A stretch of DNA of 64,000 nt from Ancistrus triradiatus. Its lineage: Eukaryota > Chordata > Actinopteri > Siluriformes > Loricariidae. Location of the stretch: contig JAJAGP010000230.1 of the NCBI GenBank assembly GCA_025084515.1, positions 248,001 to 312,000 on the forward strand, given 5' to 3'. Numbering within the stretch: position 1 is the stretch's first letter; every line of letters starts with the position of its first letter. This document shows, one piece after another, positions 41,501-54,833 of this stretch. Both the position numbers and the translations under genes were made by a program. The notes under the pieces are model-generated. The model did not search any database and was not told the DNA's origin. It was given only the letters and a program-made list of their open reading frames with translations.

Positions 41501-44500
41501 GGATTTGTTACTTCATAGCCCTTTACACCCCGTTCCTTTTCCGAAAAAGTGGTTTCTTGGTTGCTACCCTTCCACAAAAGTACCCCGATGAAGCTGCCAG
41601 ATGCTGCTATTGCTCAAGTGTAAAGGGAGGAAACACTAGATACTCACCACTGTAGCCTATAGATGTTTTTTGCTGATGTATTCTAACAGAGACTGAGAAA
41701 TAATTACAAATGGTCATTATATCATTGAAAAAACAATGGTATATCGAATCTAACGAAGGCCTAAGACTTTTGCACAATACTGTTTTTTACATTTAACTTT
41801 GCGATCTTGGTCAGAGACTGAGATTCATATGTCCAGATAACACAGGTCACATGTCTATGCATGACCTGGGCAGTATACCAGTCTATCGCAGGGTAGCTTG
41901 GGGTCACTCTTGCAGCACCAGTGGATGATCTCTCAGCTAACCCTCTGAAACAACCAGTCGTGTCTGTAGGTGATGCCCAACCTAACCAGAAGCCATCCCA
42001 GATACTGGAACTCGGGTCCCTGCTGTGGTGGGCTAGCAAAATATAAGTAAACAAAGCAATAAGTGATTGGAAACAGCAAGTGTTAGGAAAAACTCATGAA
42101 CAGTCCTGAGAGAAAATAATACTTAAAAGAAAAAGCCTTGGGAAAACATGCCGAATTGCACAACTTGAGGCGACGATCCAAAATGGAACCCTTATGGCAC
42201 CAACACCACTTGCTATGCCTCCCTGCTGCAAGTCAAAATAGCATGCGACCTACCACCGAGTACACAGTCACGTAGTATTTTAAGACTTTGTGTGGTGGTG
42301 TCTGGTGTGTGACTTAGCCAAAGAAACTAGCCAAGCTCCCAGTTCCACGCCACAGCAGATCTGTTTACCCCATCTGGTCTGAACTTGAACACTCAGTGCC
42401 AGAAACTTGAACGTGTGCATTGGTGTCTGTACTCCTGATAATCAGCCAATCAGAGATCTGCTGTGAAACCTCGTCAGTATGCTCAAGGGCCAGTGCTGCA
42501 AGACAAACTGAATAGCTGGCACTGCTAGCCAAAGACAAAGCAGCTTTCCAAGATAGAATCTAGAACCATAATGAGCAACCTGAGGCAACAGTGGCGAGGC
42601 AAATTTAAAGGCAAAGTAGGACAAAACCTTGAGGAGCCAGGCTCAAATGGGAATCCATTCTCGTTTGAGGAAATGGAGCAATATTGTGGTTGCATTTAGC
42701 AAACACCTTTATCCACAGTGATGCTCCTCAAAAGTGGCATCTTGACACCAAGTGTGTTTACATGCACTTAATGATCGTTTAATTCCGGGGTTGCCAGATC
42801 CCACGACAAACAAAACACCACAGCCAATGTAAAAAGAGGCTAAATATAGCAACGTCTTTAGAATAAGCAGACCTGGCAACCATGTATACCATGCTGGTAT
42901 ACATGCTATGAGAAATCCGATTACTGGAATAAAATCCAGCTCTCTTTATCGGATTTCTTAATCTGACTTACAGATCGCAGTATAATGCACTCATGACTGC
43001 TTGAATAATCAGATACCTGCAGAAATCTGACCTGATCGGAACATTAAGTGCATGGAAACATGCAGTTCTTGGGGATTGAACCCTGGATCGTCTGGTGACT
43101 AGTGAAGCACCTTTACCACCACACCAGTGTCCCCATAGATTTGTTGAAAGTTGAAGGCTCCAGTTCTCCCGGTGAGCTTAAATCTCAGATTAGAAGCACA
43201 CTCTTGACCTTGGCCTGTGTATTTCAGAGTAACTGAACACCTCGGGCAGACTGTCGATCGCTGCTGATCCGGTTTCAGAACTGTCATGACTCAAGTGCAG
43301 GAGCTTCCTAAATTAGGCACTCATCCTCTAAATTATGTCAATACTACTAGTGCTTAGGCTTATTATCTATGTCCCGGTGTGTCATACTCTGAGCTGTATA
43401 TGCACACAGTGATATGTACAGCATTTAGTGCAGCTCCTGTGGCTCAGAAGAAAGCCAGCTTCTGGAAACAGAAGTTCCTGAGATCCTGGGTGGGGCCCTA
43501 AGATGGACCGGTGCGCTGTCTGGGATGCCTGTGCCCTGTGACACTTCAAGCCACCTTCAAGTGCAGTTCAAGCCAACGTATGATCCAAGCAATCAAGGGT
43601 TAAGGGCGTGGCTCAAAAAGCCTTGTGGCTGGATTCATGAAAGTGGCTTAAAGAAAATCTTTGTAAATGTGTTTTTTCTTAACTTCATTTTTAAGAAAAA
43701 ATGTTAATGTTATTCTTCAAGTAGATCTTTTTTTCTGAACTCTTTTCCTATGAAAAGGTGGTTTTCTTAACCTTACGATAGCCTCACACTTGTCTTCTGC
43801 AAGAGTTAGAAAGGGAAGCGTTTAAATTTACCAAACAGTGTAGTTATTGGAAATAAAGCCCATATACTTTCAAGTTTAAAAGTATTGTAAATGCAGTGTA
43901 CTTATTTCTAATAACTGAACAGTTTAAAGTTGGGTAAATGTGGTACATTTCAGTGCTTTCCTTGTAGTTCTAAGAAAAGTGTGAGGTTATCATAGAGGTT
44001 AAGAAAACATTTAAAAAGTTTAAAAACCTTTTCAGTGAATTTCTGTGTTTCCACCATGACCCAATAATTATGGTATTTTCCACACATTTAGCAGGATTTT
44101 TCCCCTGTTGGCCATTTCTTCCACCATCACCTCGTTCTTGTTTGCTAAAATGTTTTTAATGCTTTGTTTGATGGTTTTCCTCGTTTTTTCTTCCTTATTA
44201 AAATAACAGAATTAAATTTAAGAACATTCTCATGAACTTTTTATCCCCTTAAACACTGCACCGACTGTCTGAATCCTTTTAACCATATCTCCTTCTCTGT
44301 CTGTATAGGGCTGCCCAGACATCACCCTGGTCCAGATATTCCCAACTTCTATTCCCTGTCTCCTGGAGGAGTCGGACAGATCACGCCACCACTGGGCTGG
44401 TAGGTTCATACCCACTGACAAACGCTTCTAAAGCAGCAAATGGTAACAAGATACTAATCTTAGTATCAGCTTGTTTTAGGGTTATACGGTTAGTTATTTA

Positions 44501-47500
44501 TTGGTGTAGATGTCCATTATTTAGTTACATTAATACAGTCAGTGGTAAGACCTTACAACTCTAATTACACAAACGTGTGGGTGTGTGCACTTCTTTGCTT
44601 GTGTACATATCAAATGTCCTGACTCAGTCCTGGCCAGTCGCCCCCTTGGCTCGTCCCGGCCTCGTGCAGCTGCTGTCGGCTCGCTCTGGCTTCTGTCAGC
44701 TGAGCGTGAGAATCCGAAACAGAAAAGGAGCCACCGCAGAGAGCGCCGAGAAGCGTGCGTGTAAACACGCTGAAACAGGATCAGAGCACGGGTGAGCGCC
44801 GAGGCCAGACGTCCCCGGCGCGGATCAGATGATGGAGCGAGAGGCGGTACACCAAGTGGAAATGAACCCTACCACATTAACGGACTTGAGCTGATACTGC
44901 AGTGGCACAGCTGTACAGATCTACTCGGCAGTCTTTGTACCATTCCAGAGCATGTTCGTACTCTCCTTCCCACCCCCCCTGCTGGCCTGCGCTCACATTG
45001 CACTTAAACGTTGTGGACCTGAGCATGCCATAGCATCATGATGCTACTTTTTGTGTGATAAGATGCTCTTGCACAGCACAGTTGCCTTTATGGTGTTATA
45101 TGGTGGATTTGTTGTATTTTGGGTGCACTGGCACACAGCCCTCGTACATACCTTATAGATTTATTGACTTGCATAGCGATTTTTGTACTCGTCCCACCTC
45201 GGTGTGGCTGAGCATGGTTCGGCTTACCGTGTCTGGGCACAATACAGACTGGTCATGCTACCCAAACAGACCAGACTTTGGGCATCAAACATGCTCAGGC
45301 ACAATACAGATCACATAGTGAATACACTCGAAGTGTCTGAAAAGATGCCGTGCCAATATTACCCAGGCATCTAGTCCTGTTATCTCGTGTGTGGTCCAAA
45401 ACGAGCCTAGTGAACCCTACAGTGCATTAATGGGGCGTCTCCAATACAACCAGCGTGAATAGAAGGATCAATGAGTAATTTCATCCCAGATAAATGACCA
45501 AGACCAAATCGTCCAAACAGGCTGCCCCAATAATGAGATTCTCGAAGTTTCAGTAGTAGTTTTGATCTGGTTCTTGTTTTTAGAAGTGCATTGGAAAAGC
45601 TCTTCTGACATAAACAGGGTTTCTATGGCTGCCCCGTCTCTATAAACTTCAGAAAATAACAAACGGAGGCGATCACGCGATGTTTAACCGATCGCAACTC
45701 GCCTGTCAGTCATGTTTGAATGCACGATTGCAATCTGTGTTCCGGGTGTGGCTTTCGAAGCGAACACTAAAGAGAGTACAAACTATTAGCAGCAGCTAAA
45801 ACTGTAAGCGTCTTCACAAACGTCAGCAGAGCGCCATTTAAGAGGTCCACAGCTGGGATGCAGCGACTGCAAACAGTGAGCAGATGTTTGTTATTGATTC
45901 TTGGTACCACCGATGTAATGTGGAGCCTTGAAAAATAATAACATATCTTAAAATCGAGTTATAACCGGCAGTCGGTGTAGAAATGTCCTAACTGGATTTC
46001 CATCTTCAAAAAAAAGCATGAAGATTAAATAACTATAGTTTGGATCCAAGCTTAAAGCAAGGAGACCAAAGCCAAAGTGGAGTAAAGAATCCTTTGAGTG
46101 AATCCTGCAGCTAAAGACCTGAGTATTAACTGAAATATGAAGCCTTATAGAAGCTTAATGGTTGACTTAGTTAAAGTTACTATAAACTGTATGAACCATT
46201 CTGCTGACGTGGTTTCAAATCAAGGGATAAAAAATGTGTTGGGTTTTGTTTGGCTGTTTACCCAAAGTCTTTGTTGGTATGTAGCTTATAGTGAGCATTT
46301 GTCATTTAGCATATGCCCTTATCCAAAGAGACCTAATATACTTTCTTACAACCCAAGCAATTGTGAATTAAGGACCCAACACCTCTGCCAAGCTGCCACT
46401 GTTGGGTCCTTGAGCAAGATGCTTAACCCACAATTGCTGGTATAATTCCAGTTCTGTTTAAGGGCATTTGCTAAATGCTTAGATGTCAAAATAACATTTA
46501 CACACAGTTCCTTCTAGTCATACATTGACACTCCTCCATGGTTTCTGTTTTCAGGTTTTCGCATCACATGGTTCCGGGACCTCCCGGTCCTCACGCCACG
46601 GGAATCCCTCACCCGGCCATCGTCAACCCACAGGTCAAACATGAGCCGCCTCACGAGACAGACCTGATGCACATGTGAGTGACTCTTTCTTCTTGTTTGG
46701 AATCCAAATGCAAACCGTTCGTTGGCTGCCAGCAAGTCATGTACCAAGTATCTAATGAGAGGAGCTTGGGGTCCATTAGCCAGACCACTGAGCCGCCAAT
46801 TGATTACATTTGATTATGTAATGGTTTGAATGTTAAACTGATGGTCGGTTTGTGAACCAGCACTAGCTTCAGTACGGAGCCAGTGGTGAAGAGGTTTCGG
46901 AAAAACTGCGTGAACCCTTCCAGGACGGGCCATGCAGTGTCAGAACTTCCCCGCACTTGGACATACACATGGTTCCTTTGCGGTCTGATCTGTGTATCCA
47001 CGCTGGAACTCCCCGGCACACACTCATGCCCACAGGTTTATACACAGACTGTGTGTGCATCTCCTACAGAGGACCAAATTGTTCCCATTTGCATCAGAGC
47101 AGGACCTTCTTGTAGAACCCCAGCCTCTAATTAGCCTCGATCTGGCCTGGATAAGCAGCGGAGTAGAGATAAGGCTCTGAGCTCCGTTTGGCCGCAGGTA
47201 AAAGATCCAGGTCTTTGATAGGAACAGTTGTGGGGAGGGTGGTGAGACGTTCCTCGGCTGCAGGCCATCAGCGGGAGGGAGGAGGGAGGCGCCTGCTTTG
47301 GTTGCCATTACTGGTGAAGTAATCTCTCTGCATGAGAGCACCCAACTGGACGTGATTAAAGGCGTTCTGCTAGCGAGCCGTGCCGATCCGCTTTGGACGA
47401 CCAAAGCGATCGCTCGCAATTCTCGCGCCGGCTGTAGCCTCCGTGGCGGCACCCCCGTCGGCCCGGCCCGGCCCGGCTTTTACTTCTCCCTGTAATGACT

Positions 47501-48162
47501 CCCGATTTATAACCGGCCCTCTGTGATCGTTTCTGCAGGAAGCCTCAGCACGAGCAACGAAAGGAGCAGGAGCCCAAGAAGCCTCACATCAAGAAGCCGC
47601 TCAACGCCTTTATGCTCTACATGAAGGAGATGCGTGCCAACGTGGTGGCCGAGTGCACGCTGAAGGAGAGCGCCGCCATCAACCAGATCCTGGGACGAAG
47701 GGTGCGTATCGGGGCCAGGCTTCCAAATTCGGTGTCCATCAGGATGGGAGCATAGTTTTTTGGGGTTTTTTCGATTTGGGGGGAAGCAGGACGTGGGAGA
47801 CGTGTCCCTCTTTTCGGAAAAAGAGAAACCGCCGAGCTTGTTTAATGTCTCCGCCGAAGCCCGAGCGGTTTGAGGCAGCCAGCCACAGCAAAGCACCGTC
47901 CTGCGGTTGCGTGGGGTAATTGCCCGCTGACACAGTTTAAAGTAAAGCGCCGCTAAATTGGAACCAGTGTTTTGATATGAAATCAAAGTTTTTTTCCGCC
48001 CCTTTTTTCCCCTCGCTGTGCAAGTTAATCTCTTCATCGTGTTCCCCCCCACCATCGACCCAACCTCCCTCCCCCCAAATACAAATCATTTGGAGGTTTT
48101 TGTAGCATTGCCTCACTTTGCTGGGAACTTGAATCGACTGACTCCTTTTTTTCCCCCCTCTC

Positions 48163-48213
<51 letters not shown>

Positions 48214-51200
48214 CCCAACAGTGGCACGCTTTATCTCGGGAAGAGCAAGCTAAGTATTACGAATTAGCCCGCAAGGAACGGCAGCTCCACATGCAGTTAT
48301 ACCCGGGCTGGTCTGCCAGAGACAATTATGTAAGTATCTGCCCAAGTTGTGTTTTGAACCATAAGGCACCGACACATCACACACAGCATCGCTCTGGTGG
48401 CTGGTGGTCACTGATCTCCATTCCAGGCTTTGTGAGCTTTAACATAGTTTAGCTTTTCGCCCTGTTCCCATCTGGAAAAGTGGTTTCTTGGCTGCTACCC
48501 TTGCAAAAGGTCCATGATCAAGCTTCTTCAGAGCATAGGGTCTTGGCATCCCGATGAAGCTGCCAGATGCTGCTATTGTTCAAGTGTTTCAGTTTTTTCT
48601 AGTTGTATTCTAATAAAGAGACAGAAATAATCATATATGGTCCAAATACCAGGCTAAAACAATGGTATATCTAATCAAATGGTGGCCTAAGACTTGCTCG
48701 ATGTCCAAGAGTGGCAGCTTGGCATTGCTGGTGCTTGACCCTGTACCCTCTGGCCCAACGTCTTGTGTTTAACCACTGTGCCACTGATTATGGCTGAACC
48801 ATTGCTCAATGGCCCAACCTCGTCTGACCTGGGATTTGAGCTGGTAGCCTTGTACTTGCAAAAGCAGTCGTGTGCGTGACTCGGTAAATGTACCGAGGTA
48901 ATACATTGGGAAATCGTTCTGCTCAAATTGTTTTAGAGAAAGAAAAAAAACGAAAGAAAGAAACATCAGTCCTGTAATGGCACAACTGAGGAGGCCCGAT
49001 GACGGACGCGGACGTTTAAAGCCGAACCAGTCGCCAAGTGAAAAGCCAGTGGAGGCGTAAGAAACACTTCAAAGAGGGATGAACTTTCCACTCGGCTGGT
49101 TCCATTAGCAGCGGGCACACAGCTGTATTTAACAGCGCTAAGCGCCGTGAGCTAGCGCCTGCTCTGTCACGCACGTTCCTCCTCTGCTCTGGGCTTCACG
49201 GCTCCGTCAGCCGCAGCTAGAATACACAGATTAGCCGCTGAATAAGTGGATTATCGAGACTTTTACAGCAGGCAACCAAAGCACGGCTCATATTGGACGG
49301 CGAAATGAAGGCAGCGAGCTATCTATACCTATAGTCACCCTGCTAGGGGATTTAGGCTAAGCTACAAATCCTCAACCAATCCAGACTTCTGGCTCGAGAG
49401 CGGTGCTCCTCATGGAAATGAGTGCAGGACTGAGATTTTATTTCTCTGTATGACTTTCTGATTGATGATTGGGAACTAATGTCTTACGGTTGGATTAGTC
49501 AGCAGTGTTTGAATTGTAATTGCTCAGAGAAAGACGTTTGTGCTGATCTATTGACCGTCCTGGATTCATTCTTCCTAAATTGGTTCAAGTCTCATAAGTT
49601 CCATTTAGCAGACGCCCTCATCCAGAGCAGTTTGCAACCGATGCGGTTACTTGCAGTCCAATCAATTGTGGGTTCCTGCTCAAAGATCCAACAGTGGCAC
49701 ATTTGCAGAGGTGGGACTAGAACCCTGGACCTTCTGGTCCATAGTCCAGTATCTTAACTGCTAGGCTACCACAGATCAGCTGTGGACCGGAATCATCGAG
49801 AAGGTCCTTCACCATGCTTTGCAGATGGAATTGGCCTATAGTGCCTTTGTCAGGTGTGATGTGGAACAAGATCATCTTGAGATGAGCAATCATGGAGATG
49901 TGCATCATGTTGATGTGCATCAACTTGGTTTATAGAGCTTTCATGAGAAGGGCATCCAAAGTTTTATAAAAGGCCGAAGGTTCACATACTTTTCATTCAC
50001 ATCGTGGACTGCGACTGACTAATCAGTCCCTTCCATAAAGGCATGAAATTGAGTCAGAATTTGTCATCTTGGATGATCAGACCTTGTTTTTGAGTCACTA
50101 ATGCAGAACGCCAGATCTTTCCAGAAAAGGATCGCTTTTTTTCTCTCGCAGCTTAAAGTCAAAACAAGAATCGCACGCATCCATTGCAGTAATCAATAAG
50201 CTGGCTCAAATTGGATGAAGTTTAGGACTGGCTGACGGGTCACACTTTAAGCTTTGTTCTCGATATTTTGTAGGGAAAGAAGAAGAAGAGGAAGAGGGAG
50301 AAGCTCCAGGAAACTGCTCCAGGTAAGAATGGTCACTTTTTTTTCCTACTCATTAGCATGGTCCTCTATGTACTGTTCAGTCTTGTTCTGGTTTCTGACC
50401 ACGCTGGTGATTCTCCAGTATAAACACCGGCGCTGCACGTTCTGTACTTGACTCTTGCTAACCAGAAACAGCTGTCATATGACTCTTCTATAATTTCAGA
50501 ACCACAGAAGGTCTTTAACATTGACGTTTTCTACATACAGTCCATCACTTGAACCTGAAGCTGCACTTAAATACTTAAATCTATATGTAACCCTTATGAG
50601 ACTGTTATGTGTTAAATATCTATAGCACCGATCACTGATTTAAAGAGAAAAGAGTAAATGAAGCATAAGGTGCATTAATTACACAGTAATGCAGTACTTC
50701 CTTCCATTTCCATTCCTCCATCTGTCTGTCACTTGCATCACGTGACTCTTTGGGATTAGTCTGTATTTCTCTGATAATCCCTCAGGTTTATCTTTTTCTC
50801 TCTTCCTGTACTGTCCTATTAACTTACACAGAGCAAGACTATGTTTGTTGGGAGTGTCTTTATTATATACAGTACTGTGCAAAAGTCAGAAGGGCGACTT
50901 CACATTTTTCTGTTGACTATAGACACAAAGTGGTTTTCCAATAAGCAAAATCTAGACCCCAAATGAGCAGCCACGGGCAACAGTGGCAAGGAAAAGCTCC
51001 CCCAAGGGTGCAACCTTTAAAGGACCAGGTTGGGGTACCTACTTCTGGTCGCCAAAACGTACATCTACTGTATGAGCTACCATGATCTTGTCTGCAACGT
51101 GACAGATGTCCATTACTCCATGTTCAAAATCCAAAAGAAGCTGGCTCTGACTGAAAGCATTAGCCGCTCAAGCTTTTGGAAAGATGCTGGGGCATTATGG

Positions 51201-54200
51201 GAAACGTAGTGCCTGTAGTTCTGCTCAACATCCAGGATGAAATGGACGTTTTAGCACTGATTTTTTTCAGACATTTAATGCCCCAATAAAGCGTCCCCAG
51301 TTTTCTAACTTTTGCACAGCATTCTAATTGTTTAACAGTTTTCCATAGTTAATCTTTGGCTATGTTCACACAGCAGGCAAAGTGGCCCAAATCTGATTTT
51401 CTCACCAAATCAGATTTTTCAAGAAGGCTGTTCTAACCATCTTCTTAAGTGACCCACATCTGACCGGTTCATGCTCTGAAACTGTTGCGTATCGCTTCGT
51501 GACCCACTCATCCAGATTAAACACTCAAAACGGAGTCAGCAGTGACAATACTTCTCTAATGACCATTAATGAGCAAAAAGACGCTATTCCGGCACGGCCA
51601 CTTCTTTGGTCTGCATCCTCTGTGTTTTTAAACTTTGCATTGAAGCTTTTTATTTTGCTTTCACGCTCCAGCCATGTCCTCCTGAGACCGCGTTCGGTCA
51701 TTTATTTAGGCATTTCCTCAAACGACGCCCTTGTGATATGCGCCTTCTAATTTGGCTTGCACAGGGACATCACCCCAAATATTTATGATGTCTGCTACCT
51801 CCCTCACTGCTCTCATATGCTCGCATTTGAAAGTGGCTCGGGTTGGATTCTGAAAAGAATCAGATATGGGTCACATTAAGGCAAAAAATGCGATTTGGGC
51901 CACTTCAGCGTGGTAATGTGAACGTAGCCTGTCTGATAGAAAACGTGTGTACTTACTAACCAGTAAAAATATGCTTGAAACCCAAGATGCTTTAAATATT
52001 AGGACACCCGTCCCCCCCCTTTTCTTACAGGCTTCCATTTTCTGCAGGTACAGGCCAGAGAATGAAAACAGCGTACATCTGAGAAGTGGTAAGAGGCCCT
52101 CGCTGTCCCTATACTCCATAAATGTCTTTCTGTACAGACTAATCCTGAAGTCTCACCAGAACAGTGTGTGCATGCTCATGTTCCACCAGTCATACTGTGT
52201 ATATATGTACAAGTTTGGGCACCTCTGGTCAAATCATGTTTTGTCTGTCCACAAGAGAAAGTCTGATGTTTTTTGGCAAGATAGCTGTGTCTTTTACCCA
52301 TTTCTTAATATTGATAAATAATGGTGTTTTTTCTTATTAGAGATAGAGCTGGTTATGGCCAATTTGAGTAGGTTCTTGTGCATAAAACCAAATTCAACTA
52401 TATTATTTTACAATGGGCTCTGCAGGTCTTGCTCTTTATTGCTAGTATTTAGTCTTGCACAGATCCAGATAACAAGACTTGCTGATAAGACCTGTTGACA
52501 TACAGGTGTGCATGTGAGAGAGAGGCTGGTTTTAAAAGCCCAGGTCCAGATGTGATCTCCTGCTGTTCCACCATCCACCCACATGGCCCCCATCTGTAAT
52601 CCAGCGAGTGTTATGAATGAAGAGGTTTTGGATGCAGTTACTGCACTTTTTTTTGCTCTCTGTGAACCTGGATCATTTGGAAAACGAGGCCGGGATCATC
52701 TTAGTTGAGTTCGAACTCACAAGCTGGCAAAATTAAGCAAGCACGTCTGCAATTTTTATACAAAGTTCCTTCATATTCTGGAGTATATCCACATATTTTC
52801 AAAATCTGCAAGTGAATTGAAAGCCACCAGATCAGCGATCAAGTCGTGACCCCCTGGAGTCTCAGTGCGACGCCAGATTGGAAGCTTTTCTGCCCGTCTT
52901 TTCTCCACGGCCAGGGCTGATCCAATAATTAGCAGTGCAGAGCAGACAGGAGATGGACACCCCGACTGATTCATTGTGACAGCTCAAACTAATATGCATA
53001 ATACCAAGAATACTGCCGCTAGCCTGAAAGCCTTCAATTTATGCAGATCTGAAGAGCAGGATTGAGGTTAGCTTAGCTTAGGTTCCACAGAAAACATCTT
53101 AGAAATGAACGCATTGGTCCACTTTTATTTTATACCATCGCTCTGTCTAAGGAATATATCCATTTCTGGCGGTGCATCAATGACTTTAAACCCGCGTTGT
53201 TAGTTTTAAATAAATAAACCGAATTTGGTTGTTAAAAATGGTTTTGTCAAACTCGATCTATGAGCTCAACTATGTCATCCATCTTCCCATCTGTCCATCC
53301 TCCTTCTTTAGCCCTGGGGTTTTTGGAGACCTTTTATTTAACAGATTACAGGGTCAAGCCTGGTTTCTGCTCAGATGGACTGAGGAGCTTTGAGTGTGCA
53401 GGGCTTAGTCAGTTTGAACCCTCTGTCCCATTTCATTGAGTAGTCCTTTATCAGATCGTAGCCAGATTTCTGCAGATTATTCAAGTGGTCATGTATACAG
53501 CATACTCTGGTCTACAGATCAGATTAGGAAATCTGACAGAGCGGGATTTTATTCCAGTAATCAGATTTCTCAGCTCATGTATCCCCTTACTCTGATTTCA
53601 GTCGGTTTTCTCAGACTGCGCATGCACACACATAACCACTACAATGTAGAATCTCAGAAGCAGATAGTTGCCAGGTTCACTTATTCTAAGCACCTTTGGG
53701 CTTACAAATATTGGTAGTGATGTTCCAGCAAACCCATCATAAGTTCTGTATCATAAACCGAAGAGTTTAATATATACTGCATATATCATATCACAGCCTA
53801 ACCTACCTTAGACATGTTTAAAACATTATGCAGTACCCAAAATGGCAACCAAACACTTTTTGAAATGTAGTATTAAGCTCGAAGAAATGATTAATTTGAA
53901 TTTTCAAACTGTAAAATTATTACTTATTACATAGCATTGCAAATTTGTATACCACCCATAGTCTCGTTACCATCTTGATGCTTATGTTTTCGGTTGGTGT
54001 GTCCTGCAGTACGAGGGCTTTCCCTCGTTACTACTGCACGTTCAATACGTCTTTGTTTAACGAAGAGCTCAGAGATTTTAGAAGTCTGCATCGGTTGGCT
54101 CTCCAGTGTGCTTTTTTTTAAAGAAGCATAAACCATTCCCAACTTCATCAAACCCATTTTGAATCATTGGACAAAGTAGCATGATCGAGATGAGCCAATG

Positions 54201-54768
54201 AGAACAGCCCGCTAGTTACACTGGTTCCCCTAGAATATTTTTCCCCCACAAGTCATTGTGAAATACTGCTGATGAACCAGATTTTAAAGCTCCATAATCA
54301 CAGTGATCTTTCATAAGATGCTGAATCAATGAAAAACCCCATGACTTGCACCAACTGCCAACATCTGAGCTAAAAAGCCTTAACTACACATCCCCGGGTT
54401 GATGCGTTTGAGCATTCTGGAATCAGACCTGGATTTTGGCTCCGGTGTCTGGGTTTTGCTTTTCCTAGAAGCATCACTGTTGGAAAAGGTTTGCCCTGAC
54501 TCTGGGCGTGGCTGTTGAAGGATTTGAAAGCCTTGCATGTGTGTCTGAGGGTGGTGTGGGAGCGTTATGGAGGTAGAGGCACTGCAGAGGACAGGAGACG
54601 CTCGGAGGAATGAAAAGAAGAGCTGTTTGAGTTCCAACTCGGCCTCGTTCATTCTGCTCTCTGATGTGTGAGGCCAGGAGTCAGCTGTCAGAGCCTCTTT
54701 GAAGGGAGAAAGTCAGAGAGGGAGCAAAGACAAAAATGAAAGTCGGTGAGAGGGAGAAAGAGACTGCA

Positions 54769-54833
<65 letters not shown>

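Larger units (their letters stand above)
40386..44308 (+). other. lef1 intron 4
   Basis: A 3.9 kb intron. Just inside the donor (about 40400-40505) is an interspersed-repeat fragment. Further in are a Tc1-like derivative (41403-41783), two decayed short interspersed copies (42070-42195, 42530-42665), and a nested pair in which the 'TTTACATGCACTTAAT' family (42757-43064) sits inside another repeat (42685-43130). 43600-44250 is AT-rich with no recognised element. Acceptor CTGTATAG. Confidence 0.8.
48330..50273 (+). other. lef1 intron 8
   Basis: A 1.9 kb intron. It contains a left-truncated Tc1-like derivative (48403-48697), which runs into an interspersed-repeat fragment (48700-48870), and another copy of that family (49600-49775). 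48980-49420 is unique and moderately GC-rich. Acceptor TTTTGTAG. Confidence 0.8.
50323..52047 (+). other. lef1 intron 9
   Basis: A 1.7 kb intron. It holds a solo Tc1-like terminal repeat (50867-50895), an antisense short interspersed fragment (50930-51040) and a complete inverted-repeat element (51358-51929). Just before exon 10 there are two possible acceptors, CTTACAG ending at 52030 and TTCTGCAG ending at 52047, 17 bases apart. Confidence 0.8.

Noticed and set aside
47507..48055. 182-codon open frame antisense to exon 7
   Set aside because: A mirror of the conserved HMG-box exon plus intron, not a gene.
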